64,000 nt of DNA from Bacteroidia bacterium (GTDB lineage: Bacteria > Bacteroidota > Bacteroidia > Cytophagales > Cyclobacteriaceae): the NCBI GenBank assembly GCA_030425425.1, contig JAUIAO010000007.1:1-64000 (forward strand). Reading direction: 5' to 3'. The notes below the pieces were generated by a model. That model was not told the DNA's origin. It saw only the letters and a program-made list of their open reading frames with translations, and made no database searches. Position 1 is the stretch's first letter; each line of letters begins with the position of its first letter. A program made the position numbers and the translations under genes. Below are positions 16,826 through 24,383 of the stretch, piece after piece.

Positions 16826-18184
16826 TTATACGACTCCTTGTGCAATCATTGCATCTGCGACTTTCACAAATCCGGCAATATTAGCACCCTTCACATAATC
16901 TACATAAGATCCTTTTCCTCTACCGTGTTCCACGCAGTTTTGGTGAATACTCTTCATGATCATTTTCAGACGATAATCTACTTCATCTCTGGTCCAGTAT
17001 AATCTTTGAGCATTCTGAGACATTTCTAATCCAGATGTGGCCACACCTCCTGCATTTGATGCTTTTCCTGGGGTGAAAATGATTTCATTTGATTTGATAA
17101 AGTGAAACGCCTCTTCGGTAGTTGGCATGTTGGCTCCTTCAAATATTCCCTTACATCCATTTTTGTGAAGGGTTTTCGCATCTTCCAGATCTAATTCGTT
17201 TTGTGTAGCACATGGATATGCCAAATCCACTTCAAAGTTCCAAGGTCTTGCTTTCTCATGGTATTCTGCAGATTTAAATTTATCAGCATACTCGTGAATT
17301 CTACCACGTTTTACATTTTTCAATTCCTTGATGAAATCAAGTTTTTCCGCATCAATACCATCTTTGTCGTAGATAGCACCTCCAGAATCCGAAACAGTTA
17401 CGGGTTTTGCTCCCAGTTCTAGTAGTTTCTCTATAGTGAATTGAGCCACATTACCACTCCCGGATACCGCACATACTTTTCCATCCAATCCATCATCCTG
17501 TGCTTCTAATACTTCTTTACTAAAATATACTACTCCGTATCCAGTAGCTTCTGGTCTGATTAAACTTCCTCCATATTCCAACCCCTTTCCAGTGAGTATT
17601 CCTGCAAATTCATTTCTGATTTTTTTATATTGGCCAAATAAGAACCCTATTTCTCTTGCACCGACCCCTATATCTCCAGCAGGTATATCTGTAAAGCCTC
17701 CAATATGCTTGGAGAGTTCTGTCATAAAGCTTTGACAAAATCTCATGACTTCTCCATCTGATTTTCCTTTTGGGTTAAAATCACTTCCTCCTTTTCCTCC
17801 ACCTAATGGCAGGGTAGTAAGACTGTTTTTAAAGACCTGCTCGAAGGCCAGAAATTTCAGTATCGAAAGGTTTACTGAAGGATGGAACCTGAGTCCACCT
17901 TTATACGGACCAATTGCAGAATTCATCTGAACACGAAATCCTCTATTGATCTGAACCTGGTTCTGATCATCCATCCAGGGCACCCGAAACATGATGACAC
18001 GCTCTGGCTCGCAGATGCGCTCCAGCACTTTCGCATCTTTATATTTTGTATGTTCTTCTGTGAATGGAATAACTACATCTGCAACTTCTCTTACAGCTTG
18101 CAAAAATTCTTTTTCGTGGGGGTTACGCTGGCTGACTTGATTGACAAATCCATCAACGATCTTAGAATAATCAGACATATTCAA
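16826..18184 (-). CDS. gdhA: NADP-specific glutamate dehydrogenase
   Basis: 452 residues, the length of the hexameric small GDH. N-terminal domain: KGGLRFHPSVN, the catalytic lysine motif PLGGGKGGSDFNPKGKS, and DIPAGDIGVGAREIG. The Rossmann domain has VSGSGNVAQFTIEKL, and the C-terminus is PGKASNAGGVATSGLEMSQN. Catalyses 2-oxoglutarate + NH4+ + NADPH to glutamate; NADP preference is inferred from overall similarity to E. coli GdhA. Cytoplasmic, ammonium assimilation. MNMSDYSK gives two possible starts two codons apart. Monocistronic or ending with the 34-residue gene. Confidence 0.96.
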   Translation of the reverse strand: MNMSDYSKIVDGFVNQVSQRNPHEKEFLQAVREVADVVIPFTEEHTKYKDAKVLERICEPERVIMFRVPWMDDQNQVQINRGFRVQMNSAIGPYKGGLRFHPSVNLSILKFLAFEQVFKNSLTTLPLGGGKGGSDFNPKGKSDGEVMRFCQSFMTELSKHIGGFTDIPAGDIGVGAREIGFLFGQYKKIRNEFAGILTGKGLEYGGSLIRPEATGYGVVYFSKEVLEAQDDGLDGKVCAVSGSGNVAQFTIEKLLELGAKPVTVSDSGGAIYDKDGIDAEKLDFIKELKNVKRGRIHEYADKFKSAEYHEKARPWNFEVDLAYPCATQNELDLEDAKTLHKNGCKGIFEGANMPTTEEAFHFIKSNEIIFTPGKASNAGGVATSGLEMSQNAQRLYWTRDEVDYRLKMIMKSIHQNCVEHGRGKGSYVDYVKGANIAGFVKVADAMIAQGVV

Positions 18185-18359
18185 TGGTGTTTTAGCGGGT
18201 TAATGCATGCTTAAGATAGAATATTTTGATCAGATTATTAAGTCGATTTCAGTAAAGTTAAACTTGATGAAAGAGGTAGCTATTTAATTGAATGGTGACG
18301 TGTAGCTAAACATCTGATAATTTCTTCACGTTAACTTAGTAGAATAAACCACCAATAAT

Positions 18360-18542
18360 ATGAATACTTCTAAAAACTCCATTGATGATATAATCATCAA
18401 CAGGTTAAAATCCCTGAACGGTGACCAGAAAACTGACGTACTGGATTACCTTGAAAAATTACCTCATCGAATGCATAGTACTAAGCGTTATCGAAGAAAA
18501 GCAATGAAGCAAATTCGAGAAGCTTTGGATAAAGTAAACTAG
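18360..18542 (+). CDS. 60-residue basic helical protein
   Basis: MNTSKNSIDDIIINRLKSLNGDQKTDVLDYLEKL is followed by a very basic second half (HRMHSTKRYRRKAMKQIREALDKVN). It is predicted wholly helical, with no membrane segment. The first half resembles the short helical repeat seen in bacterial DUF2281/antitoxin-like proteins (L..L...Q..DVL.YLE.L), where it precedes a DNA-binding or linker region; weak similarity only. It lies alone, 12 bp before the convergent channel gene. Function unknown. Confidence 0.55.
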   Translation: MNTSKNSIDDIIINRLKSLNGDQKTDVLDYLEKLPHRMHSTKRYRRKAMKQIREALDKVN

Positions 18543-18553
18543 AGAATAAGTCT

Positions 18554-20452
18554 CTAATCTTCTGATAATACAATCACCATATCTTCATCGGTGAGCGTAA
18601 ATTTCTTTGATTTTGGTGGGTTAACATAAACTCCGTAGCCCGCACTGGCATCTTTTGCCTCCGTAATTACGCGGTAACCAATGGCCACTTCATTTTTGCG
18701 TGCTGCTGATTCGAGTATCGTATAGAAGTTTATTTCTTCTCCTATTTTGACATATTGCTTGGCAGGCTTAATGTAGATTTCCGATCCATCAGCATCAAAA
18801 AGATCCTCAAATACTCTCATGAGATATTTGTTTTCGGACACTTGGCTCATCAACAAACTAATGAGTTTATCACTTACAATAAAATCATCTGCGCTGGTGA
18901 TATCTGCCAATTGCCTGTTTCGGATATCAAGCATTTCAGAAACAATTTTGTATTTATCTCCGTGTTGCTCCGTGAAATTTCTTAAGTGAAGCAGGGTGAT
19001 CAATGTCTGGGCATCTGCTTCTTGTATTGGAAAGTAGTTTTGGTAGCACAACAATATGATGTAGTGATATTGATTCAAGTGCATTTCCATCAACGTTTCC
19101 CGATCTGTAGTATCTGCAGTTTCGAACGAGATATTAATGTTTTCCAGTTTATTGGATATTCTGTTCACTGCCTTGGCCGCATCATCAAATTTCGAAATGA
19201 CTTTTACATTAGAGCCTTTCGGCACATAATAATCCAATTCTTTAATGATGTATTTTGCTCTGTTGTTCCAGCCCAGAATTAAAATAGATTCAGATTCTTC
19301 ATGATCCGGTTCTGTATAAACAATCTTGTTTTCTTCCAGATCTATGTTAAGAGGAGCATTTGGAATGAGTGTATCGTCATCTTCAGTAATTCCAATTACC
19401 TTATCTCCCTTTTTGAATATAGTATCCATGGGTGGATTGATCACGACAGTACCATCTGCATATTGTAATCCCATAATGGATGAATCCTCGTAAGCAAACA
19501 ACACTTCCTTGAAAGTTCTTCCAACAAGCGAGTTTTCCTCCATGAAATAAATCTCATCCCCACCAAAGTCCATCAATTCAATGTAAACCACACTCAAGCC
19601 AGATTGTCTTGATGTTTGCACCATGATCCTTGAGATGATTTCATCAGACAAGATCAATTCGACCTCATCTTTTCCTACCATTTTTGCTACTTCGAGGTTT
19701 TTCTTATCCTCCATTTCAGCAGTGATGTGGTACGGCTCTTTTCTTCTATCTGGATTGGTTACTATTGCTACAATCGTTTTGATGATTTGAGAATCGGAGT
19801 TTTCATTGTCCTTATCCAGAATGATGATTGATTTGGTGTCGAATGGGTTGGCGATATACAAATCATGAACATCAATCGGATTACCTGTTCTGCAGATCAC
19901 TACAGTATTACCAGTGTTACCTACTTTATCTCGGATTTCATCCTCCATCTCCACCTTATCCTTGTCCGCCAGTATTACAATAACTCCACGTTTCTGATTT
20001 TCATTGGCAATACATACTTCCGAAATAATGGTGAAAATTTTTGAAGACCAGCCAAGAATAAGCAAATGATCTTTTTCGATCACGAATGACCTACCCTTTC
20101 TGAGGTCATCCATTTTTGTCAAAATACCATTAGAGATCAAACCAATGAGTGTAGATATCAGTACCAAACCTAACAATGTAGAAGCCATCATGAATGCACG
20201 ATATGTCCATACTTCTGGGTCGCCACCTACTACTCCTGGATCCAAAATATGAATCATACTATCCCACAGCGCCTGGGATACCGTAAGTTCATGATCCGTA
20301 GGGTGTATTCCGAATATTAGAAGTAAAACACCAATGACAGAAATGATCACCAGCGACAAAATTGCCAGTCCATTGATCATGGCCATTGTCCCTTTTGATA
20401 GATAATTGTCAAACTTGTAGTTCAACTTGTCTTTGAATGGGAATTTGCTCAT
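18554..20452 (-). CDS. CASTOR/POLLUX-like ion channel with TrkA-N domains
   Basis: 632 residues. Two N-terminal membrane helices (about 25-48 and 85-112) surround a short pore-like loop. Two Rossmann/RCK units follow: DHLLILGWSSKIFTIISEV near 128 and ESILILGWNNRAKYIIKELD near 392. Each is followed by a TrkA-C-like beta domain (VGRTFKEVLFAYEDSSIMGL, KKGDKVIGITEDDDTL). This is the arrangement of plant CASTOR/POLLUX/DMI1 and their bacterial relatives, tetrameric inner-membrane cation channels gated by nucleotides or Ca2+. The selectivity filter is not an obvious TVGYG. Single-gene unit. Confidence 0.88.
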   Translation of the reverse strand: MSKFPFKDKLNYKFDNYLSKGTMAMINGLAILSLVIISVIGVLLLIFGIHPTDHELTVSQALWDSMIHILDPGVVGGDPEVWTYRAFMMASTLLGLVLISTLIGLISNGILTKMDDLRKGRSFVIEKDHLLILGWSSKIFTIISEVCIANENQKRGVIVILADKDKVEMEDEIRDKVGNTGNTVVICRTGNPIDVHDLYIANPFDTKSIIILDKDNENSDSQIIKTIVAIVTNPDRRKEPYHITAEMEDKKNLEVAKMVGKDEVELILSDEIISRIMVQTSRQSGLSVVYIELMDFGGDEIYFMEENSLVGRTFKEVLFAYEDSSIMGLQYADGTVVINPPMDTIFKKGDKVIGITEDDDTLIPNAPLNIDLEENKIVYTEPDHEESESILILGWNNRAKYIIKELDYYVPKGSNVKVISKFDDAAKAVNRISNKLENINISFETADTTDRETLMEMHLNQYHYIILLCYQNYFPIQEADAQTLITLLHLRNFTEQHGDKYKIVSEMLDIRNRQLADITSADDFIVSDKLISLLMSQVSENKYLMRVFEDLFDADGSEIYIKPAKQYVKIGEEINFYTILESAARKNEVAIGYRVITEAKDASAGYGVYVNPPKSKKFTLTDEDMVIVLSED

Positions 20453-20574
20453 CAGGAATTAAGCTTAATTAATGGCTTGAAAAGTTACGCAAAACTAACC
20501 CAAATAATGTATTTAACAGTTGACAAGTGTATGGATTAGTCTGTAGTTACAATAGATAGTTTTGATTGGTAGGT

Positions 20575-21093
20575 TTATCTGATTTCTACCATTCTCAGAA
20601 AATCGTATACTGTGATTCTAAAGATATCTTTTGCCTCAGCATCATAGAAAAAAGAATGGTAGTTTGATTGCGCTGTATCTACCTCTATTGATTCATTCAA
20701 AATGATTGCGTTGTAAATTTTTAAGGCAAGTAATGCATGATTTTTTTGATTAGAAGGATCAAAATCAATTTCACTTGTTCCAATTTTAAAATGGTATTGG
20801 TCATGCTCAAGACTGTCAAAAATGATAAAGGCTTTGTCTATTCTCCAGTTAAAAACTAATGACGGTTTAAGCATACAATTCAGATTTTTAAGTTTTCGAT
20901 GCTTGTAAACCTTTATTCCAACTTCATCACGATTCTCCACCTCATATGCTGATTGCCTCAAATTTTTAAAATACATTTCCGAAGCATCCGTGGTATTGAA
21001 TGACAACTCCGATTCAGTAACAATTTTATTTTGATCTGGAATACATGATAAGATAAATGATGATACCAGTATCAATATGATTTTTGTTCTCAT
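20575..21093 (-). CDS. lipoprotein of unknown function
   Basis: 172 residues; MRTKIILILVSSFILSC ends in a lipobox with Cys17. The remainder is mixed alpha/beta, with no cysteine pair apart from one at about residue 76 and no family I can name (YFKNLRQSAYEVENRDEVG, HYHFKIGTSEIDFDP-like beta strands). Probably faces the periplasm. Divergent from the response-regulator gene with 89 bp between starts. Confidence 0.7.
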   Translation of the reverse strand: MRTKIILILVSSFILSCIPDQNKIVTESELSFNTTDASEMYFKNLRQSAYEVENRDEVGIKVYKHRKLKNLNCMLKPSLVFNWRIDKAFIIFDSLEHDQYHFKIGTSEIDFDPSNQKNHALLALKIYNAIILNESIEVDTAQSNYHSFFYDAEAKDIFRITVYDFLRMVEIR

Positions 21094-21182
21094 AATCTTA
21101 TTTTTTCAAAGATAAAACTGGTATATAAGATTTCGGTTTGAGGTTGTTATTCTTTAGTTTTAGCTTCAGGTGAAGAGTAACA

Positions 21183-21839
21183 ATGCAGAAAAAAATTAGC
21201 GTATTGATGGCTGATGACCATACGCTTTTTCGGAAGGGTATGTCCATGATGGTCAAAACATTTCCAGGGATTGGAAAAGTAAAAGATGTAGAGAACGGAA
21301 AACTTGCTTTGGATGAATTGGGCAAAGACAGGTATGACATACTGCTTCTGGATTTGGAAATGCCCGTACTCGATGGATGGGAAACTGCCAGAAAGGTAGT
21401 ATCAAAACATCCTACTGTTCATATCATCATGATATCTATGCATGATTCTCTCAAATTGATTTCTGATCTTATAGAAATCGGGGTACATAGCTATCTATTG
21501 AAAAGCTCAGATCCAAGTGAAGTGCAGCGTGCAATAAAGTCCGTTCTTAATAATGATTTTTATTATAATCAGCTGGTATCCAAGGCACTACATGAAAAGA
21601 TGCAGGGCGATATCATCTCCAAACCAGAATTCATCAAACAAAGTGAACTCACAAAGCGCGAAATTGAGATTCTTAGAATGATCTGCCAGGAAATGACCAT
21701 GAAAGAAGTGGGTGACGTACTAATGGTGAGCGAACAAACAGTGCAAACCCACAGAAAAAATTTGATGAAAAAGACAGATGCCAAAAACACTGTCGGCCTG
21801 GTGAAGTATGCCATTCAACAAAAAATCGTCACTTTCTAA
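21183..21839 (+). CDS. NarL/LuxR-type response regulator
   Basis: 218 residues. The receiver domain (1-120) has acidic DD at 11-12, phosphoacceptor Asp57 in LLLDLEMP, Ser/Thr in ISMHDS and Lys in LLKSSDP. The C-terminal LuxR-type helix-turn-helix (about 152-216) has LTKREIEILRMICQEMTMKEVG and VSEQTVQTHRKNLMKK. No sensor kinase is adjacent, so it is an orphan here; its kinase, probably a tetratricopeptide-type one as is common in Bacteroidota, is elsewhere. Directly downstream is the candidate small RNA. Confidence 0.94.
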   Translation: MQKKISVLMADDHTLFRKGMSMMVKTFPGIGKVKDVENGKLALDELGKDRYDILLLDLEMPVLDGWETARKVVSKHPTVHIIMISMHDSLKLISDLIEIGVHSYLLKSSDPSEVQRAIKSVLNNDFYYNQLVSKALHEKMQGDIISKPEFIKQSELTKREIEILRMICQEMTMKEVGDVLMVSEQTVQTHRKNLMKKTDAKNTVGLVKYAIQQKIVTF

Positions 21840-21972
21840 TCTACCCACTTTTGGGTATTTTTCTACCCTTTTTTAGGTAGATAGATTTTTTAAAATCTTC
21901 GTTTTTAAACGTTAATCGGCGTTTTCAATTTTAAGTCCAATTTTTTTGAAAATCTCGCTTTGTTTTTAACCA

Positions 21973-21980
21973 TACTTTTG
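21973..21980 (+). promoter_or_regulatory. Bacteroidota -7 element for the candidate RNA
   Basis: TACTTTTG is an exact match to TAnnTTTG, the main sigma-factor -7 element of Bacteroidota. A TTG lies 24 bp upstream (21946-21948), a few bases further than the usual 19-21. Transcription would start near 21987, at the hairpin GTAGC-TAGAT-GCTAC. Confidence 0.55.
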
Positions 21981-21984
21981 AACT

Positions 21985-22246
21985 GTAGCTAGATGCTACT
22001 TAGGTTGATGGTTAAGAAGAGTGGGAAGTCATAAATAGTTTCGCTTAATCTGTTGTAATACCATACCTCTTCACGTTTACGGCTTCTACTCTTCTTTTTT
22101 TCGTTTCCAACCATTTGGCTATTCTCTGTTTCTTACAAGAGATTATCGGTAGAACTTACTTTATTCGATATGATTACGATGTAATCTGAAGAGGATTACA
22201 AAAAATTAAAAGTCTCTTGTATGTACGTATTAGCAAGAGACTTTTT
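21985..22246 (+). ncRNA. candidate structured small RNA, possibly 6S-like
   Basis: A 432-bp gap without a reading frame begins after the response regulator. An exact -7 element (21973) is followed by a 5' hairpin GTAGC/GCTAC. A long-range stem follows, in which AAGAAGAGTGGGAAGTC pairs with GGCTTCTACTCTTCTT (left arm from about 22013, right arm ending about 22098). The RNA would finish at an intrinsic terminator (22208-22246). The large, bubbled stem of about 85 nt and total length of about 260 nt recall 6S RNA of Bacteroidota. I could not recognise a specific family; it lacks tmRNA, RNase P and SRP signatures. Confidence 0.45.
22208..22246 (+). terminator. intrinsic terminator of the candidate RNA
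   Basis: AAAAGTCTCTTG (22208-22219) and CAAGAGACTTTT (22234-22245) form a perfect 12-bp stem with a 14-nt loop and a short T-run. It lies before the TerB-like gene's real ATG, so it ends a transcript that is not that gene. Confidence 0.8.
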
Positions 22247-22271
22247 AATTTGCTCAATATCAAATCTGGAT

Positions 22272-22652
22272 ATGAGTACTCAACTTTCCCTATTAGTAAA
22301 ACTGGCAAAATCTGATGGTGTTCTAGACGAACGAGAACTGGGATTGATTTATCAAATTGGAGGTGCTCATGGCATGAGCGCCGAAGAAATCGAAAAGGAA
22401 ATCAATTCACCAGATTCATCAATTGATTTTGATAATCTCAGCAATGAGGATCGGTTTGAAATTCTTTATAATCTGGTTCATTTGATGAAAGTAGATGGAA
22501 AAGTGTTTGATGAGGAAATCCTTTATTGCATGTCCATGGCCAAAAAACTCGGCTATCCAATGGAGGCCGTTTTAGACTTATACGGACTGGTTCATGCAAA
22601 TGTCAAGTTGAACGCAGAAATTCAGAAAGTGAAGAAAAAGTATCTTTTATAA
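22272..22652 (+). CDS. TerB-like protein
   Basis: 126 residues from the ATG at 22272. The in-frame ATG at 22221 sits in the loop of the upstream terminator and would add 17 unrelated residues, so I reject it. It has acidic repeats LVKLAKSDGVLDERELGLI and LMKVDGKVFDEEILYCMSMAKKLGY, like the pair at 12550 and 12996 and more divergent from them than they are from each other. Helical, cytoplasmic, metal-binding by analogy with TerB. Ends at a bidirectional terminator shared with the thiolase gene. Confidence 0.82.
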   Translation: MSTQLSLLVKLAKSDGVLDERELGLIYQIGGAHGMSAEEIEKEINSPDSSIDFDNLSNEDRFEILYNLVHLMKVDGKVFDEEILYCMSMAKKLGYPMEAVLDLYGLVHANVKLNAEIQKVKKKYLL

Positions 22653-22653
22653 A

Positions 22654-22685
22654 AAAATCACGTCAGCTCAAGCCAACGTGATTTT
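22654..22685. terminator. bidirectional terminator
   Basis: AAAATCACGT (22654-22663) pairs with ACGTGATTTT (22676-22685) around a 12-nt loop. The A-run on one side and T-run on the other let it serve both the TerB-like gene and the convergent thiolase gene. Confidence 0.82.
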
Positions 22686-22711
22686 CATTTGAATTAGGCT
22701 ATTCTTAAAGT

Positions 22712-23881
22712 TTATAACATCTCGTAGATTCCGGCAACACCCTGTCCACCACCTACACATGCCGTAACCATTCCATATTTTCCATTTCTACGCTTCAATT
22801 CATTGAAAAGAGAAATGGACAGTTTAGCACCTGTGCAACCAAGTGGGTGACCCAATGCAATAGCTCCACCATTTACATTGAGTATTTCAGTATTTAGATC
22901 CAATCCTTTGATCACTGCCAATGACTGTGCAGCAAATGCCTCGTTTAGTTCTACCAGATCAAGGTCATTTTGTTTGATGCCTGCTTGTTTCAAAGCTTTT
23001 GGCACAGCCTCCACAGGACCGATTCCCATTATTCTTGGGCTTACACCAGCAGCTGTATAGCTCACCATTCGCGCTATTGGCTCGAGGTTATATTCCTTCA
23101 CCATTTTTTCTGACATCACCATCACGAAAGCCGCACCGTCAGATGTTGGTGAAGAATTTCCGGCGGTCACTTGTCCTCCTTGCTTAAATGCCGGTCGCAA
23201 TTTTCCAAGACCTTCTACCGTAGTATCTGGTCGAACACATTCATCTGTGTCAACAGTATATGTTTTTTTCTTGCGCTTATCACCATCCATGAAAATATCT
23301 TCTACTTCAACCGGAACAATCTCGTCTTTGAATTTTCCATCCAAAATTGCTTTTGCTGCTTTTTGGTGAGATTTCATGGCAAATTCGTCAGCCTCTTCCT
23401 TGCTGATCTTGTAATCAACAGCTACTTCTTCTGCTGTCAATCCCATACTGAGATAGTAATCTGGATTTTTCTCAGCTATTTTCCAGTTGAGAGCAGTTTT
23501 ATATCCCAGCATAGGTACCAATGACATAGATTCTGTACCTCCGGCAATGATACAATCCGCTGTTCCTGCATGTACTCTGGCACATGCCAGGTGAATGGCT
23601 TCCAAACCTGATCCACAGTATCTATTGACAATCATACCCGGAACTTCTACCGGTAAAGAAAGAAGAGATATCATTCTACCCATCTGCATTCCTTGTTCTG
23701 CTTCAGGAATTGCATTTCCAACGATGAGGTCATCTACTCGTTTTGCATCAAATCCATCAATCGAATTGACGAGATGTTTGATCACATCTGCGGCCAAATC
23801 ATCTGGCCGATAAAATCTGAAGCCTCCTTTTTTAGCCCGGCCAACGGCTGATCTATATCCTGCAACTATGTATGCATCCAT
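22712..23881 (-). CDS. fadA: acetyl-CoA C-acyltransferase (thiolase)
   Basis: 389 residues. Catalytic Cys89 in NRYCGSGLEAI, His345 in GHPLGCTGAK and the second Cys375 in TACVGGGQGVA form the thiolase triad. It cleaves 3-ketoacyl-CoA with CoA in fatty-acid beta-oxidation, in the cytoplasm. Last gene of the MarR-FadN-FadA operon; the upstream neighbour is separated by a broken four-helix-bundle gene. Its partner is the two-domain enzyme at 24384, as in the B. subtilis fadN-fadA pair. Confidence 0.95.
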   Translation of the reverse strand: MDAYIVAGYRSAVGRAKKGGFRFYRPDDLAADVIKHLVNSIDGFDAKRVDDLIVGNAIPEAEQGMQMGRMISLLSLPVEVPGMIVNRYCGSGLEAIHLACARVHAGTADCIIAGGTESMSLVPMLGYKTALNWKIAEKNPDYYLSMGLTAEEVAVDYKISKEEADEFAMKSHQKAAKAILDGKFKDEIVPVEVEDIFMDGDKRKKKTYTVDTDECVRPDTTVEGLGKLRPAFKQGGQVTAGNSSPTSDGAAFVMVMSEKMVKEYNLEPIARMVSYTAAGVSPRIMGIGPVEAVPKALKQAGIKQNDLDLVELNEAFAAQSLAVIKGLDLNTEILNVNGGAIALGHPLGCTGAKLSISLFNELKRRNGKYGMVTACVGGGQGVAGIYEML

Positions 23882-23978
23882 TTTGTAATCTTTTTAATGT
23901 TGTAATATTTTAAATTTTTTAATTCTCATTTGAATCGCATTCTTGAAAATACGCAGTAAGCAACATTCAATAGGCAAA

Positions 23979-24353
23979 TCATTTATCCTCCTTTTTCTTA
24001 TACTTCTCAGGATACTGAATCATGTGATTCAATAATCTCCCTACTTCTTCAGACTTAGAAGTGAGTCTGTTTCTCTTTTCTAAATCGATATAAGTACACT
24101 TTTATGAAAATTCTATCCAAACCTGGGTTTCAGTATTTTCCATATCGGCATCACTTATTTTGTTGACAAAATACTTTTCATGTTGTCTTTTTCTGTAAGC
24201 TTCTCCTATTGATGAGCAAACTGATCTTGAGCTCCTTCGTATTTGATCTGTCAAAGAATATTTCTCTTCAGATGGAAATGTTTTTGATATTTCGAATATC
24301 TCCATTGCTAAATGAAAAGCTTTTTGATAAACAGTCAATCCTCGGAAACTCAT
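23979..24353 (-). pseudogene. four-helix-bundle (S23-like) protein with in-frame stop
   Basis: The frame starts MSFRGLTVYQKAFHLAMEIF, the classical opening of four-helix-bundle proteins (23S rRNA intervening-sequence family). It is interrupted by TAA at 24102-24104 after WIEFS, and then continues in the same frame to a TGA at 23979. The continuation (KCTYIDLEKRNRLTSKS, then EEVGRLLNHMIQYPEKYKK) is exactly the family's third and fourth helix. A single CTA/TTA-to-TAA change explains it, since the family has Leu or Ala there. The 83-residue product would lack half the bundle. The gene sits between fadA and fadN, oriented with them. Confidence 0.82.
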
Positions 24354-24383
24354 TTTGCATATTGATTTTTGCCTATTGCTAAC

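Noticed and set aside
21985-22246. tmRNA, RNase P RNA or SRP RNA
   Set aside because: No tag-peptide frame or tRNA-like end, no P4 or GAGGAAAGTCC-type motif, no SRP GGAA/GGAG loop that I can see.
22221-22271. Upstream ATG for the third TerB-like gene
   Set aside because: It lies in the loop of the intrinsic terminator and adds unrelated residues; the ATG at 22272 fits the paralogues.
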